A stretch of DNA of 36,614 bases from assembly GCF_009725235.1 (NCBI RefSeq), contig NZ_WJFC01000125.1, forward strand, positions 1 to 36,614, in the 5' to 3' direction. The notes beneath the pieces were generated by a model that ran no database searches, had not been told where the DNA came from, and saw nothing but the letters and a program-made list of their open reading frames with translations. The position numbers and the translations under genes are program-made. Below, in pieces: positions 22,774 through 31,598 of this stretch. Position 1 is the first letter of the stretch; each line of letters begins with the position of its first letter. The DNA is from Scytonema sp. UIC 10036. GTDB lineage: Bacteria; Cyanobacteriota; Cyanobacteriia; Cyanobacteriales; Nostocaceae.

Positions 22774-25700
22774 TTGAAATCTGTTGTCATTCCTTTAAGT
22801 TTAGCTTTGTTAAGTAGTTTTTTCCTTCCCAACTCCGCCAACGCTCAAATAAACTCTGATGGTAGTTTATCAACTCAAGTTGATACTTCAAACAACATAA
22901 ATTTTGTCATTAATCAAGGAAACCGAGTAGGGGAAAATCTGTTCCATAGCTTTCGAGAATTTTCTATTCCCACCAATGGTTCTGCGGTTTTCCAAAATGA
23001 TTTAGATATACGAAATATTTTTAACAGAGTAACTGGTGGTTCTTTATCTACTATTGATGGTTTAATTCAAACCCAAGGCAATGCAAATTTCTTTTTAATC
23101 AATCCTGCGGGAATATTATTTGGACAAAATGCCAGATTAGAAATAGGTGGTTCATTTTTTGCAACAACAGCAAACAGTATATTGTTTGATGATGGGATTG
23201 AATTCAGTGCTACAAATTTACAAACACCACTGTTAACAGTTAATATGCCGCTTGGATTGCGATTGCGAGACAATCCCAAAAGTATTACTAATCAGTCTGT
23301 AAATTTTGATAGTAATGGGATTCCCGTTGGTCTTCAAGTGAAACCAGGAAAAACTTTGGCACTGGTAGGTGGTGACGTTAATTTCAATACAGGCATAATA
23401 TCAGCACCAGGAGCAAGAGTTGAGTTAGGTGGATTAGCTGAAACGGGAACAATTGGATTAAATAACGATGGTAGCTTGCTTTTTCCTAAAGATGTCGTGC
23501 GAGCAAATGTATCACTCATTAACTTATCTTCAGTTAATGTACTAGGTGGTGGTGAAGGTAGTATTGCAGTCAATGCTCGCAATTTCGACCTTTTGAGAGG
23601 AAGTACTGTTTTTGCGGGAATTGCATCAGGTCAAAGAACTCAAAGCGATCGCTCTGGAGATATTGTGATTAATGCTACAGATAAGGTGAAAATTGCAGGG
23701 GAAGCTAATCTTCTCAGCAACATCAACAATACTGTCGGCTTACTGTCATTAGGAAATGCAGGAGATGTAATTATTAATGCAGGTTCTTTGGAAGGAGTTG
23801 GTAGTTTTGCAATAGGTTCTGCCACTTTTGGGGAGGGAGACGCAGGAAAGGTAAGCATAACAACTAAGGATAAAATTTCCTTAGAGGGATTGCAGAATAC
23901 AAGTAGCGGCATTGTCAGCGCTGTGTCACCCTTTGCAATCGGGAACGCAGATGACATTGTTATCAACACGCGATCGCTCTTCCTATCCAACTTTACTTTA
24001 CTGGGTACATCGACTCTTGGACAAGGGAATGCAGGGAATATCAGAATTAATGCTTCTGAGATAGTTTCTGTAAAGTCTAACTCAGTTATGCAAGCGGTAA
24101 CAGGTAGCTCAGGGAACGCAGGCAAGATCGTTATTGAAGCACCGAATGCAGATGTCTCCTTAGATGGGTTAGGAACCGGAGTTAGCACAGCAGTGAGTGG
24201 CAAGATAGAAGTATCAGGAATCGAGTTTGTAGGTACTGGACAGGGTGGTGATGTTTCCATACAAGCACGCAACCTGTTTGTGACTAATGGTGCTCGAATA
24301 ATTACTAGTACTTCCGGGCAAGCAGTACCTAATAATGAATTACCCAATGCTGGCAACATTACACTCAATGTTGCTGGCTCTGTCAATCTTACAAGAGGTT
24401 CTCAGTTGCGTTCAGACACTGATGGACAGGGGAATGCAGGCATGATTAATGTTTCGACGGGTACGCTTTCACTCACAGAAGGGTCACAATTATTGTCTAG
24501 TACCTTTAGAGAGAAAAATGCAGGTAATGTGATAATTAACGCCACTGGGAATGTCTCTTTTGATGGTGTCAATACTATATTTGGAAGTGAAATTCCCAAC
24601 AGTGGAGTGTTTAGTAACGTGGAATCTGGGGCAACTGGTGACGGTGGCGACATTAATATAAAAGCAGGAGCGCTTTCCATAACCAATGGTGCTCAAGTAC
24701 AAACGGTTGTGCGTAGAGGCTTTGGTAACGTCCTCCCAGGAAGGGGAAATTCAGGAAAAGTGACAATTGCAGTTGATGGCACACTCAAACTCGATGGTGT
24801 CAGTGAGATTTTTAATTTCAATGGATTAGATAATAGTAGCCCCAGCGTGATTACCACTTTATTAGATTTCGGAAGCTCAGGCAGCGCTGGTGAGATTGAT
24901 ATTACAGCTAGAGAGCTATTTGTGACTAATGGTGCTCAACTATCCACTAGTACCTTTGGACAAGGAAACGCCGGTAATGTAACGATTATTGCTAGTGAAA
25001 GTATAACTTTCGATGGCTTCAATACTAGATATGAAAATGGAGTTCCAGCTTTCTTTAACAGTGGGGTGCAGAGTAATGTCGTATTTGGAGCAATTGGTGA
25101 TGGTGGCAACCTTAAAATTACAGGCAGAAACCTCTCTTTAAGTAATGGCGCTCAAATAAATACCAGTACTTTTGGACGGGGAAATGCAGGCAAAGTGAAT
25201 ATTGATGTCCGTGAGGCTGTAAATCTTTCTGGTTTTTCGACCACAAATTTCAATGGAATTAATATTGGAATATTCAATGGAATTTCCAGCGAAGTAGGAG
25301 AAACAGAATTAGGCAATGGTGGCGACATCAACATCAAAGCCAGGTCTCTTTCAATGAATGATTCTAGCTTTGTTTCTACTGCTACATTTGGACGGGGAAA
25401 TGCAGGTAAAGTATCAGTGGAAGTTGATGATTCAATCACACTTGCTAACTTGAGCAACATTAGAAGCAATGTAGGATCGAGAGGCGAAGGAATTAGCGGT
25501 GATATCAGCATCAAAGCGCGATCGCTCACCCTTACAGATGGCAGTCAGATCAGTGCCATTGTTCTTCGCGAGCGAAAGGTTCTCGACAATGGAAAAGAAA
25601 GGATTATCCCTGGTGGAAAAGGTAGAGCCGGAAATATTGATATCAATGCTACAGATTTTGTCAATATCTCCGGTGTCAGTAACGTTCAATTTCCCGTCAT

Positions 25701-27027
25701 TGACCCCCTTTTTCCTTCTACAATTGTGCCAACAACAGGTTTTTCTAGCGGATTGCTTGCCAGCGCTGAAAGAGGTTCAACAGCAACCGATCCTCAAGGG
25801 GCAGGAAATATTACTGTAACCACTGGTGATTTTCGCTTAGCAGATGGAGCGGTGGTCGATGCATTAACTACTAATTCTGGTGCTGCTGGAAACATTACCA
25901 TCAATGCCAAAACTTTTACAGCTATTGGTGGTGGACAAGTCATCACAACGACTCGCAGCAGTGGAGATGCTGGAAGTATTACTTTGAATATATCCGATCG
26001 CATCACCCTTTCTGGTAGCGACCCGAACTTTAATCAACGCGTTGAACAGGCGCAAAGATTTGGCGAAGCATCAGACATAGTGAATAATCAAGGTTCTGGA
26101 AGCGGTATATTCGCTAACACTACACTTGGTTCCCAAGGAGATGGCGGGAATATTTTTATTGACCCCAGATACATGGTGATTCAAGATGGTGCGGGTGTTG
26201 CAGTTAACAGCCAGGGGGAAGGCAAAGGCGGTAACATTGAAATTCAAGCTGGCAATCTCACTTTAGATAATAGGGCTTTTATATCAGCAGAAACTACTAG
26301 CAATCAGGGCGGAAATATTACGCTCAAAATTAACGATGTCTTGCAATTACGCCGTAACAGCAATATATCTACCACCGCAGGAACTACCCGTGGTCCCGGT
26401 GATGGTGGTAACATTACCATTGATAGCAAGTTTCTGGTTGGTATCCCTCGCGAAGATAGCAATATCACTGCTAATTCCTTTGGTGGTAAAGGTGGCGCGA
26501 TTAATATAACTACACAAGGAATTTTTGGCTTAGCAGTTCGCGATCGCTTAACACCCTTGAGTGACATTACAGCCTTCTCTCAGTTGTCCCCTACCCTGAA
26601 TGGCGAAATCACTTTAAACATTCCCGATGTAGACCCCAGTCAAGGATTAGTAGAATTCCCCCAAACTATTATCGATCCAGATGCACTCGTTGCCCAAAAT
26701 CCTTGTGCGAGGAGGACAGGTAGTGAGTTTATTATTACTGGAAAGGGAGGACTGCCACTGAGTCCAAACCAAGCATTAAGTGAGGATGTTGTAGGACTTG
26801 ACTTAGTTGAACCTGCACCATCGATCGCAACTCAAAAACTATCGTCAACGAACGATTTAAACAATACTTTAAATCAAAAAAATACTTCAATAAACACCAG
26901 CACGATTGTACCAGCGCAAGGGTGGGTTATTAACGAACGAGATGAAGTCATCTTAACAGCTTACTCCGCCAATGGTAACGGAATTCAACGACAAACACGC
27001 AGTTCTCAAGGTTGTCCGTTGAAGTGA
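22774..27027 (+). CDS. TpsA: filamentous-haemagglutinin-type secreted adhesin
   Basis: About 1417 aa. A signal peptide (LKSVVIPLSLALLSSFFLPN, cut after SANA) leads to the TPS secretion domain (about 25-260). Hallmarks are FREFSIPTNGSAVFQND, IDGLIQTQGNANFFLINPAG and ILFGQNARLEIGGSFFATTA. A long parallel beta-helix follows, with many repeats of the form GNAGK(V/I)xI and GDGGDINIKAxxLSxTNGAQ at roughly 70-100 residue intervals. The C-terminus ends GWVINERDEVILTAYSANG, as in cyanobacterial members. It is exported by the adjacent TpsB and probably stays at the cell surface as an adhesin or matrix protein. No ATG is available: TTG at 22774 is chosen because it gives a normal signal peptide. A GTG at 22747 adds nine residues, all encoded by an interspersed repeat. 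Confidence 0.88.
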   Translation: MKSVVIPLSLALLSSFFLPNSANAQINSDGSLSTQVDTSNNINFVINQGNRVGENLFHSFREFSIPTNGSAVFQNDLDIRNIFNRVTGGSLSTIDGLIQTQGNANFFLINPAGILFGQNARLEIGGSFFATTANSILFDDGIEFSATNLQTPLLTVNMPLGLRLRDNPKSITNQSVNFDSNGIPVGLQVKPGKTLALVGGDVNFNTGIISAPGARVELGGLAETGTIGLNNDGSLLFPKDVVRANVSLINLSSVNVLGGGEGSIAVNARNFDLLRGSTVFAGIASGQRTQSDRSGDIVINATDKVKIAGEANLLSNINNTVGLLSLGNAGDVIINAGSLEGVGSFAIGSATFGEGDAGKVSITTKDKISLEGLQNTSSGIVSAVSPFAIGNADDIVINTRSLFLSNFTLLGTSTLGQGNAGNIRINASEIVSVKSNSVMQAVTGSSGNAGKIVIEAPNADVSLDGLGTGVSTAVSGKIEVSGIEFVGTGQGGDVSIQARNLFVTNGARIITSTSGQAVPNNELPNAGNITLNVAGSVNLTRGSQLRSDTDGQGNAGMINVSTGTLSLTEGSQLLSSTFREKNAGNVIINATGNVSFDGVNTIFGSEIPNSGVFSNVESGATGDGGDINIKAGALSITNGAQVQTVVRRGFGNVLPGRGNSGKVTIAVDGTLKLDGVSEIFNFNGLDNSSPSVITTLLDFGSSGSAGEIDITARELFVTNGAQLSTSTFGQGNAGNVTIIASESITFDGFNTRYENGVPAFFNSGVQSNVVFGAIGDGGNLKITGRNLSLSNGAQINTSTFGRGNAGKVNIDVREAVNLSGFSTTNFNGINIGIFNGISSEVGETELGNGGDINIKARSLSMNDSSFVSTATFGRGNAGKVSVEVDDSITLANLSNIRSNVGSRGEGISGDISIKARSLTLTDGSQISAIVLRERKVLDNGKERIIPGGKGRAGNIDINATDFVNISGVSNVQFPVIDPLFPSTIVPTTGFSSGLLASAERGSTATDPQGAGNITVTTGDFRLADGAVVDALTTNSGAAGNITINAKTFTAIGGGQVITTTRSSGDAGSITLNISDRITLSGSDPNFNQRVEQAQRFGEASDIVNNQGSGSGIFANTTLGSQGDGGNIFIDPRYMVIQDGAGVAVNSQGEGKGGNIEIQAGNLTLDNRAFISAETTSNQGGNITLKINDVLQLRRNSNISTTAGTTRGPGDGGNITIDSKFLVGIPREDSNITANSFGGKGGAINITTQGIFGLAVRDRLTPLSDITAFSQLSPTLNGEITLNIPDVDPSQGLVEFPQTIIDPDALVAQNPCARRTGSEFIITGKGGLPLSPNQALSEDVVGLDLVEPAPSIATQKLSSTNDLNNTLNQKNTSINTSTIVPAQGWVINERDEVILTAYSANGNGIQRQTRSSQGCPLK

Positions 27028-27054
27028 GATAAGGGAGACAAATAACAACTGTAC

Positions 27055-27110
27055 GGGCGCAAGGCAATGCGCCCCTACTAACAACTAACTACTAACCACT
27101 AACTACTAAC
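27055..27110. repeat. Inverted repeat and heptanucleotide tandem repeat
   Basis: GGGCGCA (27055-27061) and TGCGCCC (27068-27074) form a short hairpin. Directly after it comes a tandem array of TAACTAC/TAACCAC heptamers (about 27079-27110), the short tandemly repeated type known from Anabaena and Nostoc. The array runs right up to the ATG of the CHAT gene, leaving no usual ribosome binding site. Confidence 0.7.
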
Positions 27111-29804
27111 ATGAACATTCGTAAATTCAAGTTGAGTTTTAGGAGTCGATCGCGCTTTTTAATTCTAGCTATTGTCATGTTAATCTTCGCGATCGCCACT
27201 TCTCCTGTTGTTGCAACGGTTGCAGAGCAAGCCAATGTTGTACAAACCCAACAGAGTGGATTGCAGTTAGCTGCAAAAGCCAAGTCTTTATATCAAGCAG
27301 GACGATTTACCGAAGCAGTGGAGGTTTGGCAACAGGCTGCTAGTGCTTTTGCAAATGTGGGCGATCGCGCAAACCAAGGGATGGCATTAAGCAATCTTTC
27401 TTTAACATACCAACAATTAGGACAATGGCAAGCAGCGCAGACGGCTGTGACTCAAAGCTTAAATTTACTGAAGACTGCCTCAGATAAAACTCAAAAACGA
27501 ATACTTGCTCAAGCTTTGTCGATTCAAGGTCAACTGCAACTAGCGACCGGACAATCAAAGCCAGCATTAGAAACTTGGCAACAAGCTGATGCTGTTTATG
27601 CTCAAATTTCTGACCAAACTGGAGAAATTCAAAGTCAAATTTACCAAGCACAAGCTTTTCAAGCTTTGGGACTTTATCGTCGTGCTTTAGCAATTTTAAC
27701 AGAACTTAAGCAAACTTTAGATAAACAATTAGACTCACCATTAAAGGTAATGGGGTTGCTGAGTTTAGGAAATGCTCATAGTGTAGCAGGTGATTTGACA
27801 GAAGCTGAGAAAGCATTAAAACAAAGCTTAGAAATTGCTAACAAGTTGCAGCCCGCTCCAGATCGAAGTACAATTCTTCTCAGTTTGGGAAATGTGACTC
27901 GTGCAAAAAATCAGTACTCAGAAGCAATTAGTTACTACAAACAAGCATCACATTCGCCCTCTTCTAAGGTACGAATTAAAGCAGAACTCAATCAACTCAA
28001 TTTATTAGTTGAAACTCAGCAATGGCAAACTGCTAAAAGTCTGTGGGCACCGATTTTAACACAATTAAATAACCTACCTCCGAGCCGCTCAACTGTTTAT
28101 GCTCAAATCAATTTAGCTCAAAGTTTATTCTGTTTAAAACAGCCAAATCTAGAAAAAAGTGCATTTCATTCGCCAATTGTACAACAGTGTGTCAACACGA
28201 CTGATGAAAAAACACAGATGAAGAATTTAACGCAATCTCATGTTGCATCTGTAACTCCAGAATGGACAGACATCGAAAAACTATTAATCGCGGCTAATGA
28301 TAGCGCAGTCGCCATACAAGACAAACGAGCAGAAGCTTATGCTCTTGGCTATCGAGCAGGATTGTATCAGCAAACACAAAGACTTTCCGAAGCGGAAACC
28401 TTAACCCAGCAAGCACTAAATTTAGCTCGTACTATCAACGCAACAGATATTACCTATCGCTGGCAATGGCAATTAGGACGTATTGCTAGGGTGAGAGCAG
28501 ATTTACCAAAGGCAATTTCTGCTTATACCCAAGCCTTTAAAAATCTTCAATCCTTGCGGGGCGATTTAGTTGTTACCAACTCAGATATTCAGTTCTCTTT
28601 TCGAGACAGTGTAGAACCAGTATATCGAGAATTAGTTGATTTACTTTTAGAACAAAAACAACCCAGTCAAAATGATTTGAAGTTAGCTCGTGAAGTCATT
28701 GAATCATTACAATTAGCAGAATTAGATGATTTTTTCCGCGAAGCCTGTGTGGATGCGAAACCACAACAAATTGACCAAATAGTAGAACAAGCACAACCAC
28801 GTACAGGTGTTATTTATGCTTTCTTCTTAGAAAAAAGTTTAGAAGTGATTCTCAAATTACCAGGACAAGATTTACTACACTATAAAACTGCTGTAAGTCG
28901 AGATGTTGCCACAAATACCTTGCAGAAACTACAGGAAGTGTTACCTTTAGTCGATAAAACTAGAGAAGTCAGACAACTTTCACAGGAAATTTACAAATGG
29001 TTAATTGAGCCTGAACGAAAAACATTAGACAGTAGCGGGGTAGAAACTTTAGTCTTTGTGTTAGATAGTGGACTCCGAAATATTCCCATGGCAATGCTTT
29101 ATGATGGCAAAGAGTATTTAGTGCAAAAATATGCGATCGCTCTCACACCTGGACTACAACTTTTGAGTCCCCGTCTCCGGGAACAGATAGAATTAAAAGT
29201 CTTGCAGGCTGCTGTGAGTCAACACAGACAAATTGAAGGACGAGATTTTAGCCAATTAACAAACGTAGAATCAGAACTAAAGCAAATTCAATCTCAAGTT
29301 GCAGGTAGCAAACAACTACTCAATCAACAATTTACTAAACCAAATTTTCAACGCCAAATTAATGCTAATAGTTTTTCTGTCGTACATTTGGCAACACACG
29401 GTCAATTTAGCTCAGATCCAGAACAAACTTTTTTGATGCTTTGGGATCAACTTCTAAAAGCGAAGGAATTAAATAATTTGCTACGAAGTACAGGGGGAAA
29501 TAGAAGCAAAACTATCGAATTACTCGTTCTTAGTGCTTGTCAAACAGCCACAGGTGATGACCGTGCTGCGTTGGGGCTTGCAGGTGTAGCAATTCGTGCA
29601 GGAGCACGTAGCACCATCGCCACTCTCTGGTCTGTAAACGATGTATCCACCAGCACCTTTATGAAACAATTTTATCAGGAACTCGCTAACTCTAAAATTA
29701 CCAAAGCCCAAGCCCTGCAACACGCTCAAGTTGCACTACTGTCACAGCAGGGATTGGAACCTTATTATTGGGCTCCTTATACCTTAATAGGTAATTGGTT
29801 GTGA
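27111..29804 (+). CDS. Secreted TPR-CHAT protein
   Basis: 897 aa. A basic start and hydrophobic segment (LILAIVMLIFAIATSPVVAT) give a signal peptide or N-terminal anchor. Tetratricopeptide repeats fill about 45-480, e.g. AKSLYQAGRFTEAVEVWQQA and LGNAHSVAGDLTEAEKALKQ. A C-terminal CHAT domain (caspase-like clan CD fold) covers about 610-897. The dyad is seen as His763 in LATHGQF and Cys810 in LSACQTA, followed by GLAGVAIRAGARSTIATLWSVND and a typical WAPYTLIGNW end. It would be a periplasmic or surface protease or protein-binding factor. It follows tpsA by 83 bp in the same direction, an arrangement frequent in cyanobacterial two-partner secretion loci, so it may process or survey the adhesin. 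Confidence 0.9.
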   Translation: MNIRKFKLSFRSRSRFLILAIVMLIFAIATSPVVATVAEQANVVQTQQSGLQLAAKAKSLYQAGRFTEAVEVWQQAASAFANVGDRANQGMALSNLSLTYQQLGQWQAAQTAVTQSLNLLKTASDKTQKRILAQALSIQGQLQLATGQSKPALETWQQADAVYAQISDQTGEIQSQIYQAQAFQALGLYRRALAILTELKQTLDKQLDSPLKVMGLLSLGNAHSVAGDLTEAEKALKQSLEIANKLQPAPDRSTILLSLGNVTRAKNQYSEAISYYKQASHSPSSKVRIKAELNQLNLLVETQQWQTAKSLWAPILTQLNNLPPSRSTVYAQINLAQSLFCLKQPNLEKSAFHSPIVQQCVNTTDEKTQMKNLTQSHVASVTPEWTDIEKLLIAANDSAVAIQDKRAEAYALGYRAGLYQQTQRLSEAETLTQQALNLARTINATDITYRWQWQLGRIARVRADLPKAISAYTQAFKNLQSLRGDLVVTNSDIQFSFRDSVEPVYRELVDLLLEQKQPSQNDLKLAREVIESLQLAELDDFFREACVDAKPQQIDQIVEQAQPRTGVIYAFFLEKSLEVILKLPGQDLLHYKTAVSRDVATNTLQKLQEVLPLVDKTREVRQLSQEIYKWLIEPERKTLDSSGVETLVFVLDSGLRNIPMAMLYDGKEYLVQKYAIALTPGLQLLSPRLREQIELKVLQAAVSQHRQIEGRDFSQLTNVESELKQIQSQVAGSKQLLNQQFTKPNFQRQINANSFSVVHLATHGQFSSDPEQTFLMLWDQLLKAKELNNLLRSTGGNRSKTIELLVLSACQTATGDDRAALGLAGVAIRAGARSTIATLWSVNDVSTSTFMKQFYQELANSKITKAQALQHAQVALLSQQGLEPYYWAPYTLIGNWL

Positions 29805-29830
29805 AAAATACTAATTAAGAATCTACCTAA

Positions 29831-30226
29831 TTAATATCGCCCACAATTTCTTTGATAAGCTATGTATGAACCTTGGTAACCTGAAACCTGCTCAAAGTAC
29901 CTGTCCCCAATCCTACATATTTCCCTATTTTCAGCAGAGATTACTGTAATCGCCGTCAAACAATTACCAATCTTTACCTGATAGTTGGAAGCTAATGCAA
30001 TGTTCATTCCTGGAAGAATTCCACTATTAGCTTTAGCACTCGCTGTATTAAAGTCAGAGACATACATTTTATACAATGGAAAAGCACATTGCTTCCTAAA
30101 ATACTCATAGTAAGCTCGACTATTTACAGTCTGTGCATGAGCTTTACTTTGCAAATATCCGGTTGACATCAATAAAGCAGTCATTATTAATGAAGAGGAA
30201 AGTCCAAGAATCTGACTACTAAACAT
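29831..30226 (-). CDS. Small secreted hypothetical protein
   Basis: 131 aa. A hydrophobic N-terminal segment (GLSSSLIMTALLMSTGYLQS) followed by KAHAQT gives a signal peptide with cleavage after AHA. The mature part (about 100 aa) is Tyr-rich and has four cysteines (RKQCAFP, IGNCLTA, EICRIG, RNCGRY), enough for two disulfides. No family is recognised. An AAGGGAG ribosome binding site precedes the ATG. It lies 38 bp after the DUF928 gene and is probably co-transcribed with it. It converges with the TPR-CHAT gene. Confidence 0.72.
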   Translation of the reverse strand: MFSSQILGLSSSLIMTALLMSTGYLQSKAHAQTVNSRAYYEYFRKQCAFPLYKMYVSDFNTASAKANSGILPGMNIALASNYQVKIGNCLTAITVISAENREICRIGDRYFEQVSGYQGSYIAYQRNCGRY

Positions 30227-30264
30227 AGTTTTATCTCCCTTGTTACTTTATACTTCGATTTGTT

Positions 30265-30996
30265 TTATTTCTGCGCTGTACAACAAGATAAAAAAGGCTC
30301 TTTGGCAAATTCTATTAAATCTCCATCTTTTAAAAAGGCTATCCATTCCTCTTTACTTGTATGAGTTTGCGGTGCTGTCTTGATATTTTCTGCTAGATTA
30401 GTGAAGTTATCAAACCAAATATTTTCAGTCGGATATTGATTTGGTGAAACTCGTTCTACTTTGCCATCAACCAAAAAATATGCTGATTTATCTTGAGGGT
30501 TACAATTAATTTTAAAAAACCAGCGATGTGTTCGATTTAACTCCAAAACCTTTTGATTAGTCGCTGGCAAAGTAACACTAATAATGCCGGATTTTTCAGG
30601 CAAAGTAAATGATGTGCGGTAGACATCGTTATATTCTGGGTCTTGCAAGATAAATTCACTCATCCTTGCTTGAGGAGGGAAAACAGGAACATAAAACCAG
30701 AAGGTGGGACGTTCAGAAAATGTCAGATTTAGGTCTCTGGCTGGAATTAAAGCCACAGGTGCTCTGTTTAAAATCGGACAACCGTTACGACTTGCAGCAG
30801 CTATACGGTTTCCAGGTGCTCCTCGGTTCGGTGGTCTAAAGGTTGATCTTGCACGCTTTTGATTGGTGCTGGGGGTTTGGGCGTTCGCGTAGCGACTGCT
30901 TTGCAGCATCGCCACTGGTAAACTGTTGATGAAGTTAAGAAACGTAAATATGACAGCTAAAGTCAGAATTAGCCTTTGGAAGAGAATTTTGTCCAC
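30265..30996 (-). CDS. DUF928 family secreted protein
   Basis: 243 aa. A signal peptide with hydrophobic core LILTLAVIFTFLNFINSLPV is followed by a Pro/Arg-rich linker. The DUF928 body then follows: CPILNRAPVALIPARDLNLT, TFSERPTFWFYVPVFPPQA, LELNRTHRWFFKINCNPQD and IWFDNFTNLAENIKTAPQTH. It ends with a Cys-pair (LSCCTAQK). The family is cyanobacterial and often sits near CHAT, CHASE2 and haemagglutinin genes; its role is unknown. The start is GTG 30996 with GGAG upstream. A 33-bp interspersed repeat encodes part of the signal peptide (separate entry). A 26-bp shared element lies 39 bp upstream, so it belongs to the putative regulon. Confidence 0.85.
   Translation of the reverse strand: MDKILFQRLILTLAVIFTFLNFINSLPVAMLQSSRYANAQTPSTNQKRARSTFRPPNRGAPGNRIAAASRNGCPILNRAPVALIPARDLNLTFSERPTFWFYVPVFPPQARMSEFILQDPEYNDVYRTSFTLPEKSGIISVTLPATNQKVLELNRTHRWFFKINCNPQDKSAYFLVDGKVERVSPNQYPTENIWFDNFTNLAENIKTAPQTHTSKEEWIAFLKDGDLIEFAKEPFLSCCTAQK
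30881..30913. repeat. Interspersed repeat inside the DUF928 signal peptide coding region
   Basis: GCGTTCGCGTAGCGACTGC and the following TTTGCAGCATCGCC form an element of the type dispersed between cyanobacterial genes. On the minus strand it encodes AMLQSSRYANAQ, at the end of the signal peptide. It keeps the reading frame and restores a plausible cleavage site (ANAQ). Confidence 0.55.
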
Positions 30997-31035
30997 ATCA
31001 CAACTCCGTTATTTGGTTTTTGGTTTGTCAGTTTA

Positions 31036-31061
31036 TCAGGAAAGGAATTGGAAAATATGCA
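31036..31061 (-). promoter_or_regulatory. 26-bp shared element, copy 6 (DUF928 operon)
   Basis: TCAGG-N15-TATGCA on the plus strand, preceded by TTA. It lies 39 bp upstream of the GTG at 30996, the nearest of all copies to a start codon, and oriented as the rest. Its middle (AATTGG) is less typical than in copies 2, 4 and 5. In the gene direction it ends CCTGATAAAC. Confidence 0.68.
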
Positions 31062-31274
31062 GTTGCTAAAAATAATTATTTGATAGGGATCATCTCCAGT
31101 CGCCCTAATCCTTAATAAGGTAGGTACGTTGACGCTACCCTATATGCAAATCATATGTTGGGATTTCCAGGGAATAAATTATCTTGTATTGTGAGACGGT
31201 AGTGCCCGCCCGTCCTGTATTACTCCCTTCGGTGCTATAAGATTACCGATATTCTTTTCCTCTTTCTTCGCGCT

Positions 31275-31336
31275 CTATGCCTACGAGCGTCGGCACGCTT
31301 CGCGTTGCCGCAGGCTATGCCCGTAAGGGCTATACG
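31275..31336. repeat. Interspersed GC-rich repeat
   Basis: The segment contains CTACGAGCGTCGGCACGC, GCTTCGCGTTGCCGCAGGC and CCCGTAAGGGCTATACG. It is much more GC-rich than its surroundings and resembles dispersed cyanobacterial repeats with internal complementary pieces (GCCTacgagcg, CCCGtaagGGC). No coding potential is seen. Confidence 0.6.
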
Positions 31337-31440
31337 TGTCTTCGCGGTTCATTTATCTTGACGTAGCCTTGCCAAAAGCTGCCAAAACCTTTAGTTGTCG
31401 TTGCTCAGACAATTTAATTATCGCTTAATAGTTTAGAGGT

Positions 31441-31466
31441 TGCATATTTTGCAAAAACTGTCCTGA
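31441..31466 (+). promoter_or_regulatory. 26-bp shared element, copy 5 (31599 gene)
   Basis: The only copy on the opposite strand. Here the plus strand reads TGCATA-N15-CCTGA, so again the TGCATA end is distal and the CCTGA end faces the gene. It lies 132 bp upstream of the ATG at 31599 and is followed by GATACC. Together with copy 4 it defines the core TTTTGCA middle best. Confidence 0.7.
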
Positions 31467-31598
31467 GATACCATTGATAGGCAAAATTCAAATTGAGCAG
31501 CAATTTTAGTTGTATTTAACAAAGTTAAACTCAACCAACCTAATAATAAAGGGCTGCAAAGCAAAAAACTATTTTTGTCCACAGTTCAATATCAACAT

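Larger units (their letters stand above)
30997..31598. other. Divergent intergenic region with repeats and two shared elements
   Basis: No gene is visible. It holds copies 6 and 5 of the 26-bp element near its two ends, one facing each divergent gene. Between them lies an interspersed repeat at about 31275-31336 (GCCTACGAGCGTCGGCACGC, then GCAGGCTATGCCCGTAAGGG). Confidence 0.7.

Noticed and set aside
23640..24386. 248-aa open frame antisense to tpsA
   Set aside because: It is created by the low stop density opposite a repetitive Gly/Asn-rich gene. It has no start signal and no domain, and similar antisense frames recur along the repeats.
31131..31139. TATGCA in the gap before the 31599 gene
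   Set aside because: It has the TATGCA end but no TCAGG 15 bp away, so it is not counted as a copy of the shared element.
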